Shown here in pieces: positions 36,040 through 44,736 of a DNA stretch of 64,000 nt. The stretch is from Halobacteriales archaeon YIM A00013. Its GTDB lineage: Archaea > Halobacteriota > Halobacteria > Halobacteriales > Haloarculaceae. The stretch spans positions 1,612,001-1,676,000 of the forward strand of contig JAKCFM010000001.1 of assembly GCA_025041195.1 (NCBI GenBank), given 5' to 3'. The notes under the pieces were generated by a model. It was not told where the DNA came from. It saw only the letters and a list, made by a program, of their open reading frames with translations, and made no database searches. The translations under genes and the position numbers were made by a program. Within the stretch, counting starts at the first letter, position 1. Every line of letters begins with the position of its first letter.

Positions 36040-36408
36040 TTATCGCGACCAGAGCCAGCCAGTGCTGGCCGTCTCAGCACCGGTCTCATCGTGACCGACG
36101 ATCGCAGTGAGCGAGCAGAGAAACGCAAGTCCAATGAGTGAACGGAGCCCCCCACGATCGGCTGCTGTCTCGGACTCTACATCCGCAGACGCTGTGGGCT
36201 CGGTTGGCGGTGCTGTTCCGTCCTGTCGTCGCCACAGAAAGACTCCCACTCCCACCGTCGCAACGCCAACCAGACCGACCAGCACACTGCGGAGCCCACG
36301 GGATTGTTCCACCGGCGCGTCAGTCGGCTCGCGAACGACCTTGTCACCACTGAACGGTGCGTTGAGCGTCGGTTCGTCAATGTCGACTTCGAAGATCGTC
36401 AGGTCCAT
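36040..36408 (-). CDS. Small haloarchaeal membrane protein
   Basis: This 122-residue protein has two hydrophobic helices (~43-62, GLRSVLVGLVGVATVGVGVFLW; ~88-104, LIGLAFLCSLTAIVG) joined by a Pro/Thr/Ala-rich acidic linker. The N-terminus (TIFEVDIDEPTLNAPFSG) has no motif I recognise. It is probably a two-span membrane protein. Confidence 0.6.
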   Translation of the reverse strand: MDLTIFEVDIDEPTLNAPFSGDKVVREPTDAPVEQSRGLRSVLVGLVGVATVGVGVFLWRRQDGTAPPTEPTASADVESETAADRGGLRSLIGLAFLCSLTAIVGHDETGAETASTGWLWSR

Positions 36409-36562
36409 GGAATGTATTCACTGTCGTCCACCATCAAAATTTGTATCAAGCCGACGCTAGCCGGTTGGTTGCTCGCTGGGGTGGAAACGCCCAGGGCGAC
36501 AGACAAACGGCCAGGCCCACCAGGACCGTGGTATTCTTGGGCTGGCTGGCACAACGTACGAC

Positions 36563-37633
36563 ATGGACGCCGAACAACGAGACTTTCTCGAATCACTGTT
36601 GACTACACCAACGCCGTCAGGATTCGAACGAAAAGGCCAGGGGACGTGGCTTGACTACGTAGAACCGTTTGCAGACGAACTCCACACGGATGCGTACGGC
36701 AACGCCGTTGCAGTGTATCACGGGAGCGACGACGTTGATCTCGAGCTGGCATTTGCCGGCCACGCGGACGAAATCGGCCTCATGGTCAGAAATATCACCG
36801 AAGACGGGTTTATCCAGCTCACTGGCGTTGGGGGCGCAGACAAAACCGTCACTCGCGGCCAGCAAGTGACCGTTCACGCCGACGAACCGGTTTCTGGCGT
36901 CATCGGACAGACTGCCATCCACCTGCGTGATCGGTCGAACGGTGAGGACGTGGATGACATCGCCAATCAGCACGTCGATATCGGCGTTGATTCGAAAGAG
37001 GAGGCCGAAGAACTGCTCGAAATCGGCGATCCGATCACGATCGACAGCTCGATAACCTCGCTCTCAGAGACGCGACTCACCGCCCGCGGAATGGACAACA
37101 GAATCGGCGTCTGGGCCGCCGCAGAAGCGCTCCGTCGGGCGGTCGAACGAGACGCTGATGCGACCATCTACGCGGTCGCAACCGTCCAGGAAGAGGTCGG
37201 ACTGAAGGGCGCACAGATGGTCGGCTTCGACATCGCTCCGGACGCCTACTTCGTGGTCGATGTAACTCACGCCACCGACACCCCAGCCGTCCCTGGTGAG
37301 AAATCAACCGCCGTGGAGATTGGTGGTGGACCCGTCGTTGCACGTGGCTCAACGAATCACCCAGCACTCGTCGATCGCCTGCGTACGGTTGCCGACGACG
37401 AATCGATCGATATTCAGCTCCAGGCTGCCGGCTCACGCACCGGAACCGATGCCGATGCGTTCTACACATCCCACGGCGGTGCCCCCGCTGTGAACGTTGG
37501 ACTTCCAAATCGATATATGCACACCCCCGTTGAACTCATTGACACCGACGATCTCGAAGCCGTGGCTGCGCTGCTCGGTGCCGTCGGCGGCGAAACAGAC
37601 ACACTGGTTACAGATCTCCTCAATAACAACTAG
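36563..37633 (+). CDS. M42-family metallo-aminopeptidase
   Basis: This 356-residue enzyme fits M42 (glutamyl aminopeptidase/TET family, sometimes annotated endoglucanase): AFAGHADEIGLMV (first metal His), ARGMDNRIGVWA (bridging Asp), TVQEEVGLKGA (catalytic Glu pair), VVDVTHATDTP (metal Asp), and the final HTPVELID (metal His). All metal ligands are visible. M42 peptidases form large hollow cytoplasmic complexes that trim peptides after the proteasome. Confidence 0.92.
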   Translation: MDAEQRDFLESLLTTPTPSGFERKGQGTWLDYVEPFADELHTDAYGNAVAVYHGSDDVDLELAFAGHADEIGLMVRNITEDGFIQLTGVGGADKTVTRGQQVTVHADEPVSGVIGQTAIHLRDRSNGEDVDDIANQHVDIGVDSKEEAEELLEIGDPITIDSSITSLSETRLTARGMDNRIGVWAAAEALRRAVERDADATIYAVATVQEEVGLKGAQMVGFDIAPDAYFVVDVTHATDTPAVPGEKSTAVEIGGGPVVARGSTNHPALVDRLRTVADDESIDIQLQAAGSRTGTDADAFYTSHGGAPAVNVGLPNRYMHTPVELIDTDDLEAVAALLGAVGGETDTLVTDLLNNN

Positions 37634-37697
37634 ATTGATATATTTTCAAAATCATAATTGAATCTGGCTATCACGAGCGTCGGTCGGTCTCGGTGGG

Positions 37698-37706
37698 CTT
37701 AAGACA
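37698..37706 (+). promoter_or_regulatory. TATA box of the LSm-rpl37e operon
   Basis: GCTTAAGAC is centred 26-27 nt before the LSm ATG. Confidence 0.5.
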
Positions 37707-37727
37707 GAGGAACGAGGGGAAGGGAAT

Positions 37728-37913
37728 ATGGCTGGACGACCGCTGGATGTACTGGAGGAATCACTTGGAACTGTAGTGACGATTTCGCTGAAGGGCGGGG
37801 AGTCGTACACCGGACGACTGGCTGGGTACGACCAGCATATGAATCTCGTCGTCGAGTCGGAAGAAGACACAACCGTTATACGCGGCGATAACGTCGTTTC
37901 CATCAACACATGA
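37728..37913 (+). CDS. lsm: LSm (Sm-like archaeal) RNA-binding protein
   Basis: This 61-residue protein is a short haloarchaeal LSm. The Sm1 motif is [32 protein letters not shown] and the Sm2 motif is [10 protein letters not shown]. LSm proteins form heptameric rings that bind U-rich RNA and take part in RNA turnover and small-RNA action. It overlaps rpl37e by four bases, a gene pairing widespread in haloarchaea. Confidence 0.95.
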   Translation: MAGRPLDVLEESLGTVVTISLKGGESYTGRLAGYDQHMNLVVESEEDTTVIRGDNVVSINT

Positions 37914-38083
37914 CTGGAGCGGGTACCCCGAGCCAAGGAAAGAAGAACAAAACGACGCACGTTCCGTGCCGTCGCTGTGGTGAAAAATCCTACCACTCGA
38001 AAAAGAAGGTCTGTTCGTCGTGTGGGTTCGGTAAATCCGCCAAACGACGCGATTACGCCTGGCAGTCGAAAGCTGGCGAGTAA
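37910..38083 (+). CDS. rpl37e: Large-subunit ribosomal protein eL37
   Basis: This 57-residue ribosomal protein reads [20 protein letters not shown] and continues with a zinc ribbon C-R-R-C ... C-S-S-C, then basic [14 protein letters not shown]. The four cysteines (CRRCG and CSSCG) hold zinc, and the protein sits on the 23S rRNA. Its start overlaps the LSm stop (ATGA), so the two genes are translated together. Confidence 0.95.
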   Translation: MTGAGTPSQGKKNKTTHVPCRRCGEKSYHSKKKVCSSCGFGKSAKRRDYAWQSKAGE

Positions 38084-38160
38084 CTGGACTGACCGAACGA
38101 CTATCCTGCGTGTCGGTCGGTTCGCCCGATCGGAACGTGTCTCTCGATAAACAGTAGACA

Positions 38161-39591
38161 ATGCACGAAAAATGCGGTGTCGTAGGAATTTCTCTTGATG
38201 ATCGAACCGCTGCCCATCCACTGTATTACGCACTGTTCGCGTTACAACACCGTGGTCAGGAGTCTGCCGGGATCGTAACCCACGACGGATTTCAACAGCA
38301 CGACCACGTTGATATGGGTCTTGTCGGCGACGTGTTCGACGAGGACGACCTCGAGTCGCTCACTGGTTCAGTGGGGATTGGCCACGTGCGATATCCCACG
38401 TCTGGGAGCGTTGATGCCTGTTGTGCCCAGCCGTTCTCCGTCTCGTTCAAAAGCGGATCGCTGGGATTGGCACACAACGGCAATCTGATCAACACAGAAT
38501 CGGTGCGTGATGAGCTCGCCGCACTGGGACACGCGTTTACCTCAGACGGTGACACGGAGGTGATTGCTCACGATTTAGCCCGGAATCTCCTTGATGGTGG
38601 CTTGATCCAGGCCGTTCGACAGACCATGGGTCGGATCCACGGCTCGTACGCACTCACGATTATTCACGATGACACGGTCGTCGGCGTTCGCGATCCAGAG
38701 GGCAATCGCCCCCTCTGTCTCGGGAAAGTTGATGGCGGCTACGTACTCACCAGCGAGAGCGCTGCCATCGACACCCTCGATGGGGAACTGATCCGAGACG
38801 TTCGACCAGGTGAGTTGATCAGGCTCGATCCAGACGGTGGCGGCTACACCTCCTATCAGCTCACCGAGCGAGAGAACAGCGCCCACTGTTTCTTCGAGCA
38901 CGTCTATTTCGCCCGGCCGGACTCCGTGATCGACGAAACGCTCGTTTATGAGGTTCGACGCGAGCTGGGACGACAGCTTTGGGAGGAGTCGGGCGTCGAT
39001 ACGGACGTGGTGATGCCCGTTCCGGATTCTGGCCGTGCGTTCGCTGGCGGCTACGCCGAAGCCGCAGACGGTGTCGAGTTCGCTGAAGGGCTGATGAAAA
39101 ACCGGTACGTCGGTCGGACGTTCATCATGCCGAACCAGGACGCCCGCGAGCGCGCCGTACGGCTCAAATTGAACCCAATCAAATCCACAGTCGAAGGCAA
39201 GACGGTCACATTGATCGACGACAGCATTGTGCGGGGCACCACTTCCACACAGCTCGTCGAGCTGCTCAGGGACGCTGGCGCGAGCGAGGTACACATGCGG
39301 ATCGGTGCACCAGCGATCATTGCCCCGTGTTATATGGGGATCGACATGGCGAGCAGAGAGGAGTTGATCGCCGCCGACAGAAGCACTGAATCGATTCGCG
39401 AGACGATCGGTGCCGACAGTCTCGCCTATCTCTCGATCGACGCCGTTGCAAACGCACTCAAGACTGATCGCGATGATCTCTGTCTTGGCTGTGTCACCGG
39501 CGAGTATCCCTATGACATTCCGGACGAAACTGCAGATCGCGACGTTTCACAGCCCGTGCTCGGCGACGAACCCGTCTCGCACGCCGACTGA
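38161..39591 (+). CDS. purF: Amidophosphoribosyltransferase
   Basis: This 476-residue enzyme makes 5-phosphoribosylamine from PRPP and glutamine, the first committed step of purine synthesis. The N-terminal class II glutaminase begins MHEKCGVVGISL with the nucleophile Cys5 (exposed after propeptide removal), and shows LQHRGQESAGI and IGHVRYPTSG. The phosphoribosyl domain has the PRPP motif VTLIDDSIVRGTTS. The C-terminal cysteines (CLGC) match PurF proteins with an iron-sulfur or metal site. It is a complete, unmodified family member. Confidence 0.95.
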   Translation: MHEKCGVVGISLDDRTAAHPLYYALFALQHRGQESAGIVTHDGFQQHDHVDMGLVGDVFDEDDLESLTGSVGIGHVRYPTSGSVDACCAQPFSVSFKSGSLGLAHNGNLINTESVRDELAALGHAFTSDGDTEVIAHDLARNLLDGGLIQAVRQTMGRIHGSYALTIIHDDTVVGVRDPEGNRPLCLGKVDGGYVLTSESAAIDTLDGELIRDVRPGELIRLDPDGGGYTSYQLTERENSAHCFFEHVYFARPDSVIDETLVYEVRRELGRQLWEESGVDTDVVMPVPDSGRAFAGGYAEAADGVEFAEGLMKNRYVGRTFIMPNQDARERAVRLKLNPIKSTVEGKTVTLIDDSIVRGTTSTQLVELLRDAGASEVHMRIGAPAIIAPCYMGIDMASREELIAADRSTESIRETIGADSLAYLSIDAVANALKTDRDDLCLGCVTGEYPYDIPDETADRDVSQPVLGDEPVSHAD

Positions 39592-39631
39592 GGCCGACAT
39601 CATAATGTGATTGTCGTCTGATCAGTTTTGT

Positions 39632-40114
39632 GTGCCGTTCACACCGTTTCATCTTGGTCCGGGATTGCTCGGTGGAGTGCTGTTCTACCGTCAGCTTGAT
39701 CCGCTCACGTTCGTCATTGCCAGCGTCATCGTTGATTTTCGGGCCGCACTGGTTCTGTTCGGCCTGCTTGGGGGCCGACTCCACGGGCCACTCCACACCT
39801 ATCTTGGAGCCACGGTGCTGTCGGTTCTGCTCACGGCAGCGATCGTACTCACTGCACGGCGGATCCAACTGCGTGATCGAATCAGGTTCGCTCCCCGTTC
39901 AGTCCGTCACGTCGTCGGTGGAGCGATCGCCGGCAGCTGGCTCCACGTGACGTTGGATTCCGTTCTCTACACAGATATTCGACCGTTTGCCCCGCTTTCG
40001 GTGAATCCACTCCTCGGCGCTGCTGGTTTGGAACTGATCTACGGCGGCTGTCTGCTCGCATTCGTCGTCGGGTGCGCTGTCGCGCTCTTCCAGCATCACC
40101 AAATCACGAACTAG
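39632..40114 (+). CDS. Small multi-pass membrane protein (YdjM/metal-dependent-hydrolase-like family)
   Basis: This 160-residue protein begins with PFTPFHLGPGLLGGVLF, the opening motif of a family often annotated as membrane-bound metal-dependent hydrolases, with four to five hydrophobic segments. Two conserved histidine regions (HGPLHTYLG; GSWLHVTLDS) are visible. GTG at 39632 gives the family start; a TTG 21 bases upstream is possible but adds residues unlike the family. Catalytic activity is not proven for the family. Confidence 0.7.
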   Translation: MPFTPFHLGPGLLGGVLFYRQLDPLTFVIASVIVDFRAALVLFGLLGGRLHGPLHTYLGATVLSVLLTAAIVLTARRIQLRDRIRFAPRSVRHVVGGAIAGSWLHVTLDSVLYTDIRPFAPLSVNPLLGAAGLELIYGGCLLAFVVGCAVALFQHHQITN

Positions 40115-40208
40115 CAACCAAAGCAATCGAGTAAATATACATACCAATTCGAAACGTATACAACTATATCTACAACACTTATAGCGTAGTAGTTGGCTAC
40201 CGACGGAC

Positions 40209-40697
40209 ATGGCGACCGGTCGGACCCACACGCAGGTGAGCACCGTTTTGGATGGTCTCCGCGAGACGTACGACTCCTTTTCGATCAATCAGTCCTCCGT
40301 TTCAGTCGATCACGAGACCTTCGAGCGGGTTGCTGAGCGGGCTACTACCCACGTAGTCGATGTCGACGTGAAGGTACAACGTGAATCGAGCGTCCTCGTT
40401 GTCGAGACGGATGGAATGGCGCGCGCGCCCCACGGAACGGTCGCGGTTGAGGAGTCCGGACTCGAAAGCGGAGCCCACAGACTCGTAAAAAACCAGACTG
40501 GTATCAACTGCCATGTTGTAGACGTACAGAGTGCGACAATACTGACGATCACCGATAAATCACACACTGGCCGTGATCCCGTTTATCGACTTTCGCTGTT
40601 GTTCAATGCGGTGTACGAAGCAGGTGAGCCAAAGGGAACAGCCCGATGGCAAAGCGCCACTGCGACGCCAACCGTCGCCCATCCGGCGCTGGACTAG
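40209..40697 (+). CDS. Nudix-fold-like protein with degenerate Nudix box
   Basis: This 162-residue protein follows the haloarchaeal Nudix layout: an N-terminal helical region, strands (VDVDVKVQRESSVLVVE), then a box-like segment beginning GTVAVEESGLESGA and ending HRLVKNQTGI, then strands to the end. An active Nudix box reads GxxxxxExxxxxxxREUxEExGU. Here the E and EE of its second half are L and NQ, so Mg2+ binding and pyrophosphohydrolysis are unlikely. It may bind a nucleotide without cutting it. Its stop shares CTAG with convergent egsA. Confidence 0.6.
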   Translation: MATGRTHTQVSTVLDGLRETYDSFSINQSSVSVDHETFERVAERATTHVVDVDVKVQRESSVLVVETDGMARAPHGTVAVEESGLESGAHRLVKNQTGINCHVVDVQSATILTITDKSHTGRDPVYRLSLLFNAVYEAGEPKGTARWQSATATPTVAHPALD

Positions 40698-41743
40698 ATC
40701 ACGCCAGTGACGCGTGCGGCCTCACGGGCTGCAGCTTCACTCACACCGTTGCCAAGAATGGTATAGCGGTCGCGAATCTCGTGTGCACTCGTCATAGCCT
40801 TGAGGAAATCATCCGTACTGTGACCCAGTGCGTCGACCGTGGTTGGGGCGCCGATACTCGACAGTGCTCCACGAACGTTCTGCCAGTTGCCATCCTGACC
40901 GGTGTGGAGATACTCCGTGGTGATCGTGGCAACGCCAACCTGGTGGCCATGCAGTGCCGTGTCGCCAGCGATCCGGTCAAGCTGGTGTGAGATCAGATGC
41001 TCGGCACCGCTCGCCGGTCGTGAGGAATCAGCGATCGACATAGCGACGCCCGATGAGACGAGTGCTTTCATCACAATCCAGGCAGAATCCTCCAGGCCGG
41101 GCTTGATCGACTCTGCATTGCCGACAAGCATTTCGGCCGTCATCTGTGAGAGTGCACCAGCGTATTCGGAGTATTCCGCGTTTTTCAGCCGGTGTGCGAG
41201 CTGCCAGTCCCGAACCGCAGTGTAGTTGCTAATGATATCAGCACAGCCAGCCGTGGTGTATCGCCATGGTGCGCCGGCGATCAGTTCGGTGTCGGCTATT
41301 ACGCCAAGCGGCGGGTCGGCAGCGACGCTGTGACGCGTGTTGCCGCTCGGAATCGATCCGCGACCGGAGACGATTCCGTCATGGCTCGCCGTCGTCGGCA
41401 CGGAAACGAATCCCACGCCGAGTTCGTCGGCCGCCATCTTCGCCACGTCAATCACCGTCCCGCCGCCGATCCCGAGGAGGTAATCGATATCTTCTGCCCT
41501 GGCGCGGTCGATTACCGCCTCAACAGCACGAAACCGTGCCTGGTCGACGAGCTCGACCGGTGGGTCGAAATCCAGTTGCTCGATAACCCCGGTGACGGCC
41601 AGCTCTCTTGGCGTTTTGCTGGTGACAATCAGCCCACAGCCCGAGAGATGAAGATCGGATAACACCGTCTCTGTTTCCTCGATCACTCCGTGACCGATCA
41701 CCACGTTTCGCGGGAGCCGGATCCACGAGCGCTTCTCGAACAT
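40694..41743 (-). CDS. egsA: Glycerol-1-phosphate dehydrogenase
   Basis: This 349-residue enzyme reduces dihydroxyacetone phosphate to sn-glycerol-1-phosphate, the backbone step unique to archaeal lipids. Motifs are the NAD(P)-binding LGIGGGTVIDVAKMAADELG and the VPTTASHDGIVSGRGSI segment, metal-binding Asp/His residues around ISNYTAVRDW and LDRIAGDTALHGHQVG. A longer frame is open upstream to 41821, but MFEKRSWIRLPR is the family start. One such gene per archaeon is expected, so this is probably essential. Confidence 0.95.
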   Translation of the reverse strand: MFEKRSWIRLPRNVVIGHGVIEETETVLSDLHLSGCGLIVTSKTPRELAVTGVIEQLDFDPPVELVDQARFRAVEAVIDRARAEDIDYLLGIGGGTVIDVAKMAADELGVGFVSVPTTASHDGIVSGRGSIPSGNTRHSVAADPPLGVIADTELIAGAPWRYTTAGCADIISNYTAVRDWQLAHRLKNAEYSEYAGALSQMTAEMLVGNAESIKPGLEDSAWIVMKALVSSGVAMSIADSSRPASGAEHLISHQLDRIAGDTALHGHQVGVATITTEYLHTGQDGNWQNVRGALSSIGAPTTVDALGHSTDDFLKAMTSAHEIRDRYTILGNGVSEAAAREAARVTGVI

Positions 41744-41795
41744 ACCGAGGAGAACAACCCGCGGAGTATATACTGTCTGGTTGGCTCCGGCCGCC

Positions 41796-43904
41796 TCAGA
41801 CGTTCGGCATCCGGCTCCCACCAGCCGGGCAGAACTCCTGAATCAGATCCGGGCTCGCCACCTTCCGGACGAACGTTTCATCCGTGAATCGACGCTTCAG
41901 CTCCCGGTAGCAGAGTTTTGCGATGTCATTCTGTGCGTACCGACCGGGTTCGAGATCGACGGTTGTCACCGCCTGTTCGGTGATTGCCGCCGGCGGACCA
42001 CCGATGACGCGCGTTTGTGGCTCACAGGTGATCCCAATCACGACGCCAACCGGCGTATCACGGAAATACGTCCGCTCGCCACGAATCACGAACGAGCCTT
42101 TCTCGATGAACTCGCCGCTCTCTGGCGTTTTTGTCACTTGATCCGGCTCTGCCATGTACACATCACCGCTGTAGTGGCCATCCTTCCAGACCGACGAGTA
42201 TGATATCGCAAACTGTGCCGCCTCGGATTTGCTCCGGTCGGGAATGTCGATATCGCGTGCCGATTCGCTCGGGCCGGTCGCCTTGAGAATCGTCACCGGT
42301 GCGCCGTGTGCCTGGGCGTGGAAGAACAGATCACCACGCTCCATGTACTTTTTCACGAGCGCTTCGTTCTGGTCGGCGTTGCGCCCACCAATAACGAGAA
42401 AGCCATCACTCGTGTGGAACCAGCGGAATCGTTCGTACCAGCCCTCATCCTGCCGAACGGGTATCGATTCGCGCGACAGCCACTCGTCGTCGGTTCGTCT
42501 GGCTTTCTCAGTTTCGTCATCCTCTGTGTCATCGTCGGGCGCCTGCCAGTTGTCGCGTCGTTCTTTGATGGCCGCTAGCTGTTCGCGAGTGTCATCAATC
42601 GCCTCAAGTGCGCCATCACGCTTTGACTCGATTGCTTTTGCGGACTGGTACAGCTGGTCTGCGTTCTTTTCGACACCCATGCTGACGTCGATCGTCACCG
42701 TCGTCTCATCGAGATCGAGCGTGACAGTTTTCTCGTTGCCATCAAGGCCAACCACGGCGTTGGCCGCCGGAATGTCCTGGTCTTTGCCGGCATCGAATCG
42801 TGACTCGATCGCCTCGAAGGTGAGATCGTCCGCGCGTGCGGTCTCGATGGCCGACAGTACCTCATCAACCAGTCCATACCGCTCGTAGAGCAGCTCTGCC
42901 TTTCGTCGTTCAGCGGCGGCGTCCGCTTCGAACCCATCGATTGCACCCGATTGCTGGTCGATAATTCGTTCGTATTTTTCGATCTCTGCCTCGAAATCCG
43001 GCCGTTGTGAGGATTGCTCAGCGGGTTGCTGTTCGTCCTCGGTGAGATCGCGATAATACTGATCCAGCGCGTCCGTGAACTGCTCGAACGGCTCTGTGGC
43101 GAGCGATTCATACTCCGTCATCGGAACGGGTGTTACATCGACCGGCGTCTCATCCTCCTCGTAATAACAGCGCGCATCGAATGAGCCATCGCTGATCGTC
43201 GTCCGCAGGGCGGAGAGTTCACGAAAGAGCGCATCGAGCGTTGTTTCCGTAATCGACTCGATCGAGGCCGTCTTCTCGACGCCCGCCCGACTGCAGAGTT
43301 CTTCAGCCCAGAGGCCACCGAAGTTCAGCTGCGTTGCTAGCGTCCGCACAACATCAGTGTCGGAGTCGTGCATCTGCGCGTCGAACTGTGAGCGATCCAC
43401 CGAGAGCGGATCGAACCGAGACTGTGGATACTCATACTGTGCGCCGGGGGCAACCGTCCGTGAGGAGAGCCGCACGGTCTCTAAACAGGCCAGAATCTCA
43501 AAATCAGCGTTACAGACGATCACATTCCCGTCACCAAACAGCTCAGTGATGACGTACGTATCGCCATCTGGCCGGGAGAACCGAAGGGTGACGATCCGGT
43601 CAAACTCGTGTTGTTCGACCGCCTCAAGATCCGCGCCGGACGTTCGATTCCGGAGTTTCATCGCGAAGTTTGGGGGTCTCCCCGGCGCGTCTGGAACGTG
43701 TTTCGGATCGGCCAGATAGAGCCGCTTTGGGTCGCCAATGTCGATGAGCAGCTCTAAGCGCCCAACATCGAAATCCCGCATCCGCAGCCTGACGAGTGAG
43801 TCGTCGTAGAGATATGCCTTGTCGAGCTTGGCACCCTCATACTGTCGCAGTTCCGTGGTGAGTGCCGCGAGGTCGACACTGCTGAGCTCGCGTTTCTGGT
43901 CCAT
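41796..43904 (-). CDS. rqcH: Rqc2/NEMF-type ribosome quality-control protein (archaeal RqcH)
   Basis: This 702-residue protein has the NFACT layout: NFACT-N (KRELSSVDLAALTTELRQYE, FAMKLRNRT, ITELFGDGNVIV), a helix-hairpin-helix part around ATQLNFGGLWAEELCSRAG, a long coiled coil (~320-500), and NFACT-R with GYLVIGG-like FLVIGGRNADQNEALVKKY and DLFFHAQAHGAP. Such proteins bind stalled large subunits with peptidyl-tRNA and tag the nascent chain. The ATG at 43904 (MDQKRELSSVD) is preferred over an upstream frame. Confidence 0.92.
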   Translation of the reverse strand: MDQKRELSSVDLAALTTELRQYEGAKLDKAYLYDDSLVRLRMRDFDVGRLELLIDIGDPKRLYLADPKHVPDAPGRPPNFAMKLRNRTSGADLEAVEQHEFDRIVTLRFSRPDGDTYVITELFGDGNVIVCNADFEILACLETVRLSSRTVAPGAQYEYPQSRFDPLSVDRSQFDAQMHDSDTDVVRTLATQLNFGGLWAEELCSRAGVEKTASIESITETTLDALFRELSALRTTISDGSFDARCYYEEDETPVDVTPVPMTEYESLATEPFEQFTDALDQYYRDLTEDEQQPAEQSSQRPDFEAEIEKYERIIDQQSGAIDGFEADAAAERRKAELLYERYGLVDEVLSAIETARADDLTFEAIESRFDAGKDQDIPAANAVVGLDGNEKTVTLDLDETTVTIDVSMGVEKNADQLYQSAKAIESKRDGALEAIDDTREQLAAIKERRDNWQAPDDDTEDDETEKARRTDDEWLSRESIPVRQDEGWYERFRWFHTSDGFLVIGGRNADQNEALVKKYMERGDLFFHAQAHGAPVTILKATGPSESARDIDIPDRSKSEAAQFAISYSSVWKDGHYSGDVYMAEPDQVTKTPESGEFIEKGSFVIRGERTYFRDTPVGVVIGITCEPQTRVIGGPPAAITEQAVTTVDLEPGRYAQNDIAKLCYRELKRRFTDETFVRKVASPDLIQEFCPAGGSRMPNV

Positions 43905-43953
43905 ACAAATGCAGTGTTGGAGCAGTCGAAAATGGGTGTCGCTCGCCGTGCGC

Positions 43954-44667
43954 TCACAATTGATCGGCAAGGCGCTGCAGGTGGTCGAAGCCGTTCTCCG
44001 TGAACGGCGATCCATGGCCCATACATGCGATTTCGAACGGTGGGCACCGTTGAGCGAGCGATTTTACGCTCTCGCGAACCTGGCGCATGTCGTACGAATC
44101 CCCCCAGAACGGCGTCGTGAGCTCGCCGTCGGTTTCCCAGACCAGATCGCCAAGGAAGGCGACGCCGGATTCGTGGACGTACACCATATGTCCCGGATTG
44201 TGACCCGGCGTCGCAAACGCTTCGAATCGGCCAATCCACTGTTCGTCGGTAACGCTGTGGAGATCGATCGACTCCGGGAGCGGGAACAGCGTTCGTGCCG
44301 CCCGGTGGAACAGCCCCTTGTGGTGTGCAAGCGGTGGCTGATGGTCGCCTTCGGCCAGCTTGATTTCGGTGGCGCCGAGATACACCGGACAGTCGATCGA
44401 GATGGAGTGGAGTCCACCGGTGTGGTCGAGGTCGTAATGTGTGAGTAGGATTCGATCAATCTCGTCGGCCTCATACCCAGCAGCTGCTATTTCACTGGCA
44501 AGCGATCGTCGATTCCACCGATAGCCGGTGTCAACGAGCGTCAGGTCACCCGCCGTTCGCTCACCGGTTTCCGGATCGATTGCGTCGTCAATAAGAAACG
44601 CATTCGACCCGAACGGCTCGTGCCAGCCGAGTTCGAGCAACCAGAGATCCTCACGAAGCCGTCGCAT
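43954..44667 (-). CDS. Metallo-beta-lactamase-fold hydrolase
   Basis: This 237-residue protein has the metal-binding motif LLTHYDLDHTGGLHS (HxxxDH pattern) and later FATPGHNPGHMVYVHESGVAFLGDLVWE with the further His and Asp ligands. It is a glyoxalase-II-like or quorum-lactonase-like hydrolase; substrate cannot be named from sequence. ATG at 44667 begins MRRLREDLWLLE, directly before the fold. Confidence 0.85.
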   Translation of the reverse strand: MRRLREDLWLLELGWHEPFGSNAFLIDDAIDPETGERTAGDLTLVDTGYRWNRRSLASEIAAAGYEADEIDRILLTHYDLDHTGGLHSISIDCPVYLGATEIKLAEGDHQPPLAHHKGLFHRAARTLFPLPESIDLHSVTDEQWIGRFEAFATPGHNPGHMVYVHESGVAFLGDLVWETDGELTTPFWGDSYDMRQVRESVKSLAQRCPPFEIACMGHGSPFTENGFDHLQRLADQL

Positions 44668-44736
44668 CGTGCTATCTACCAACGTTGTACGCTTAATCTT
44701 CACGGCAGTCACAACCGGACTGCCAGACCTGTTGGA

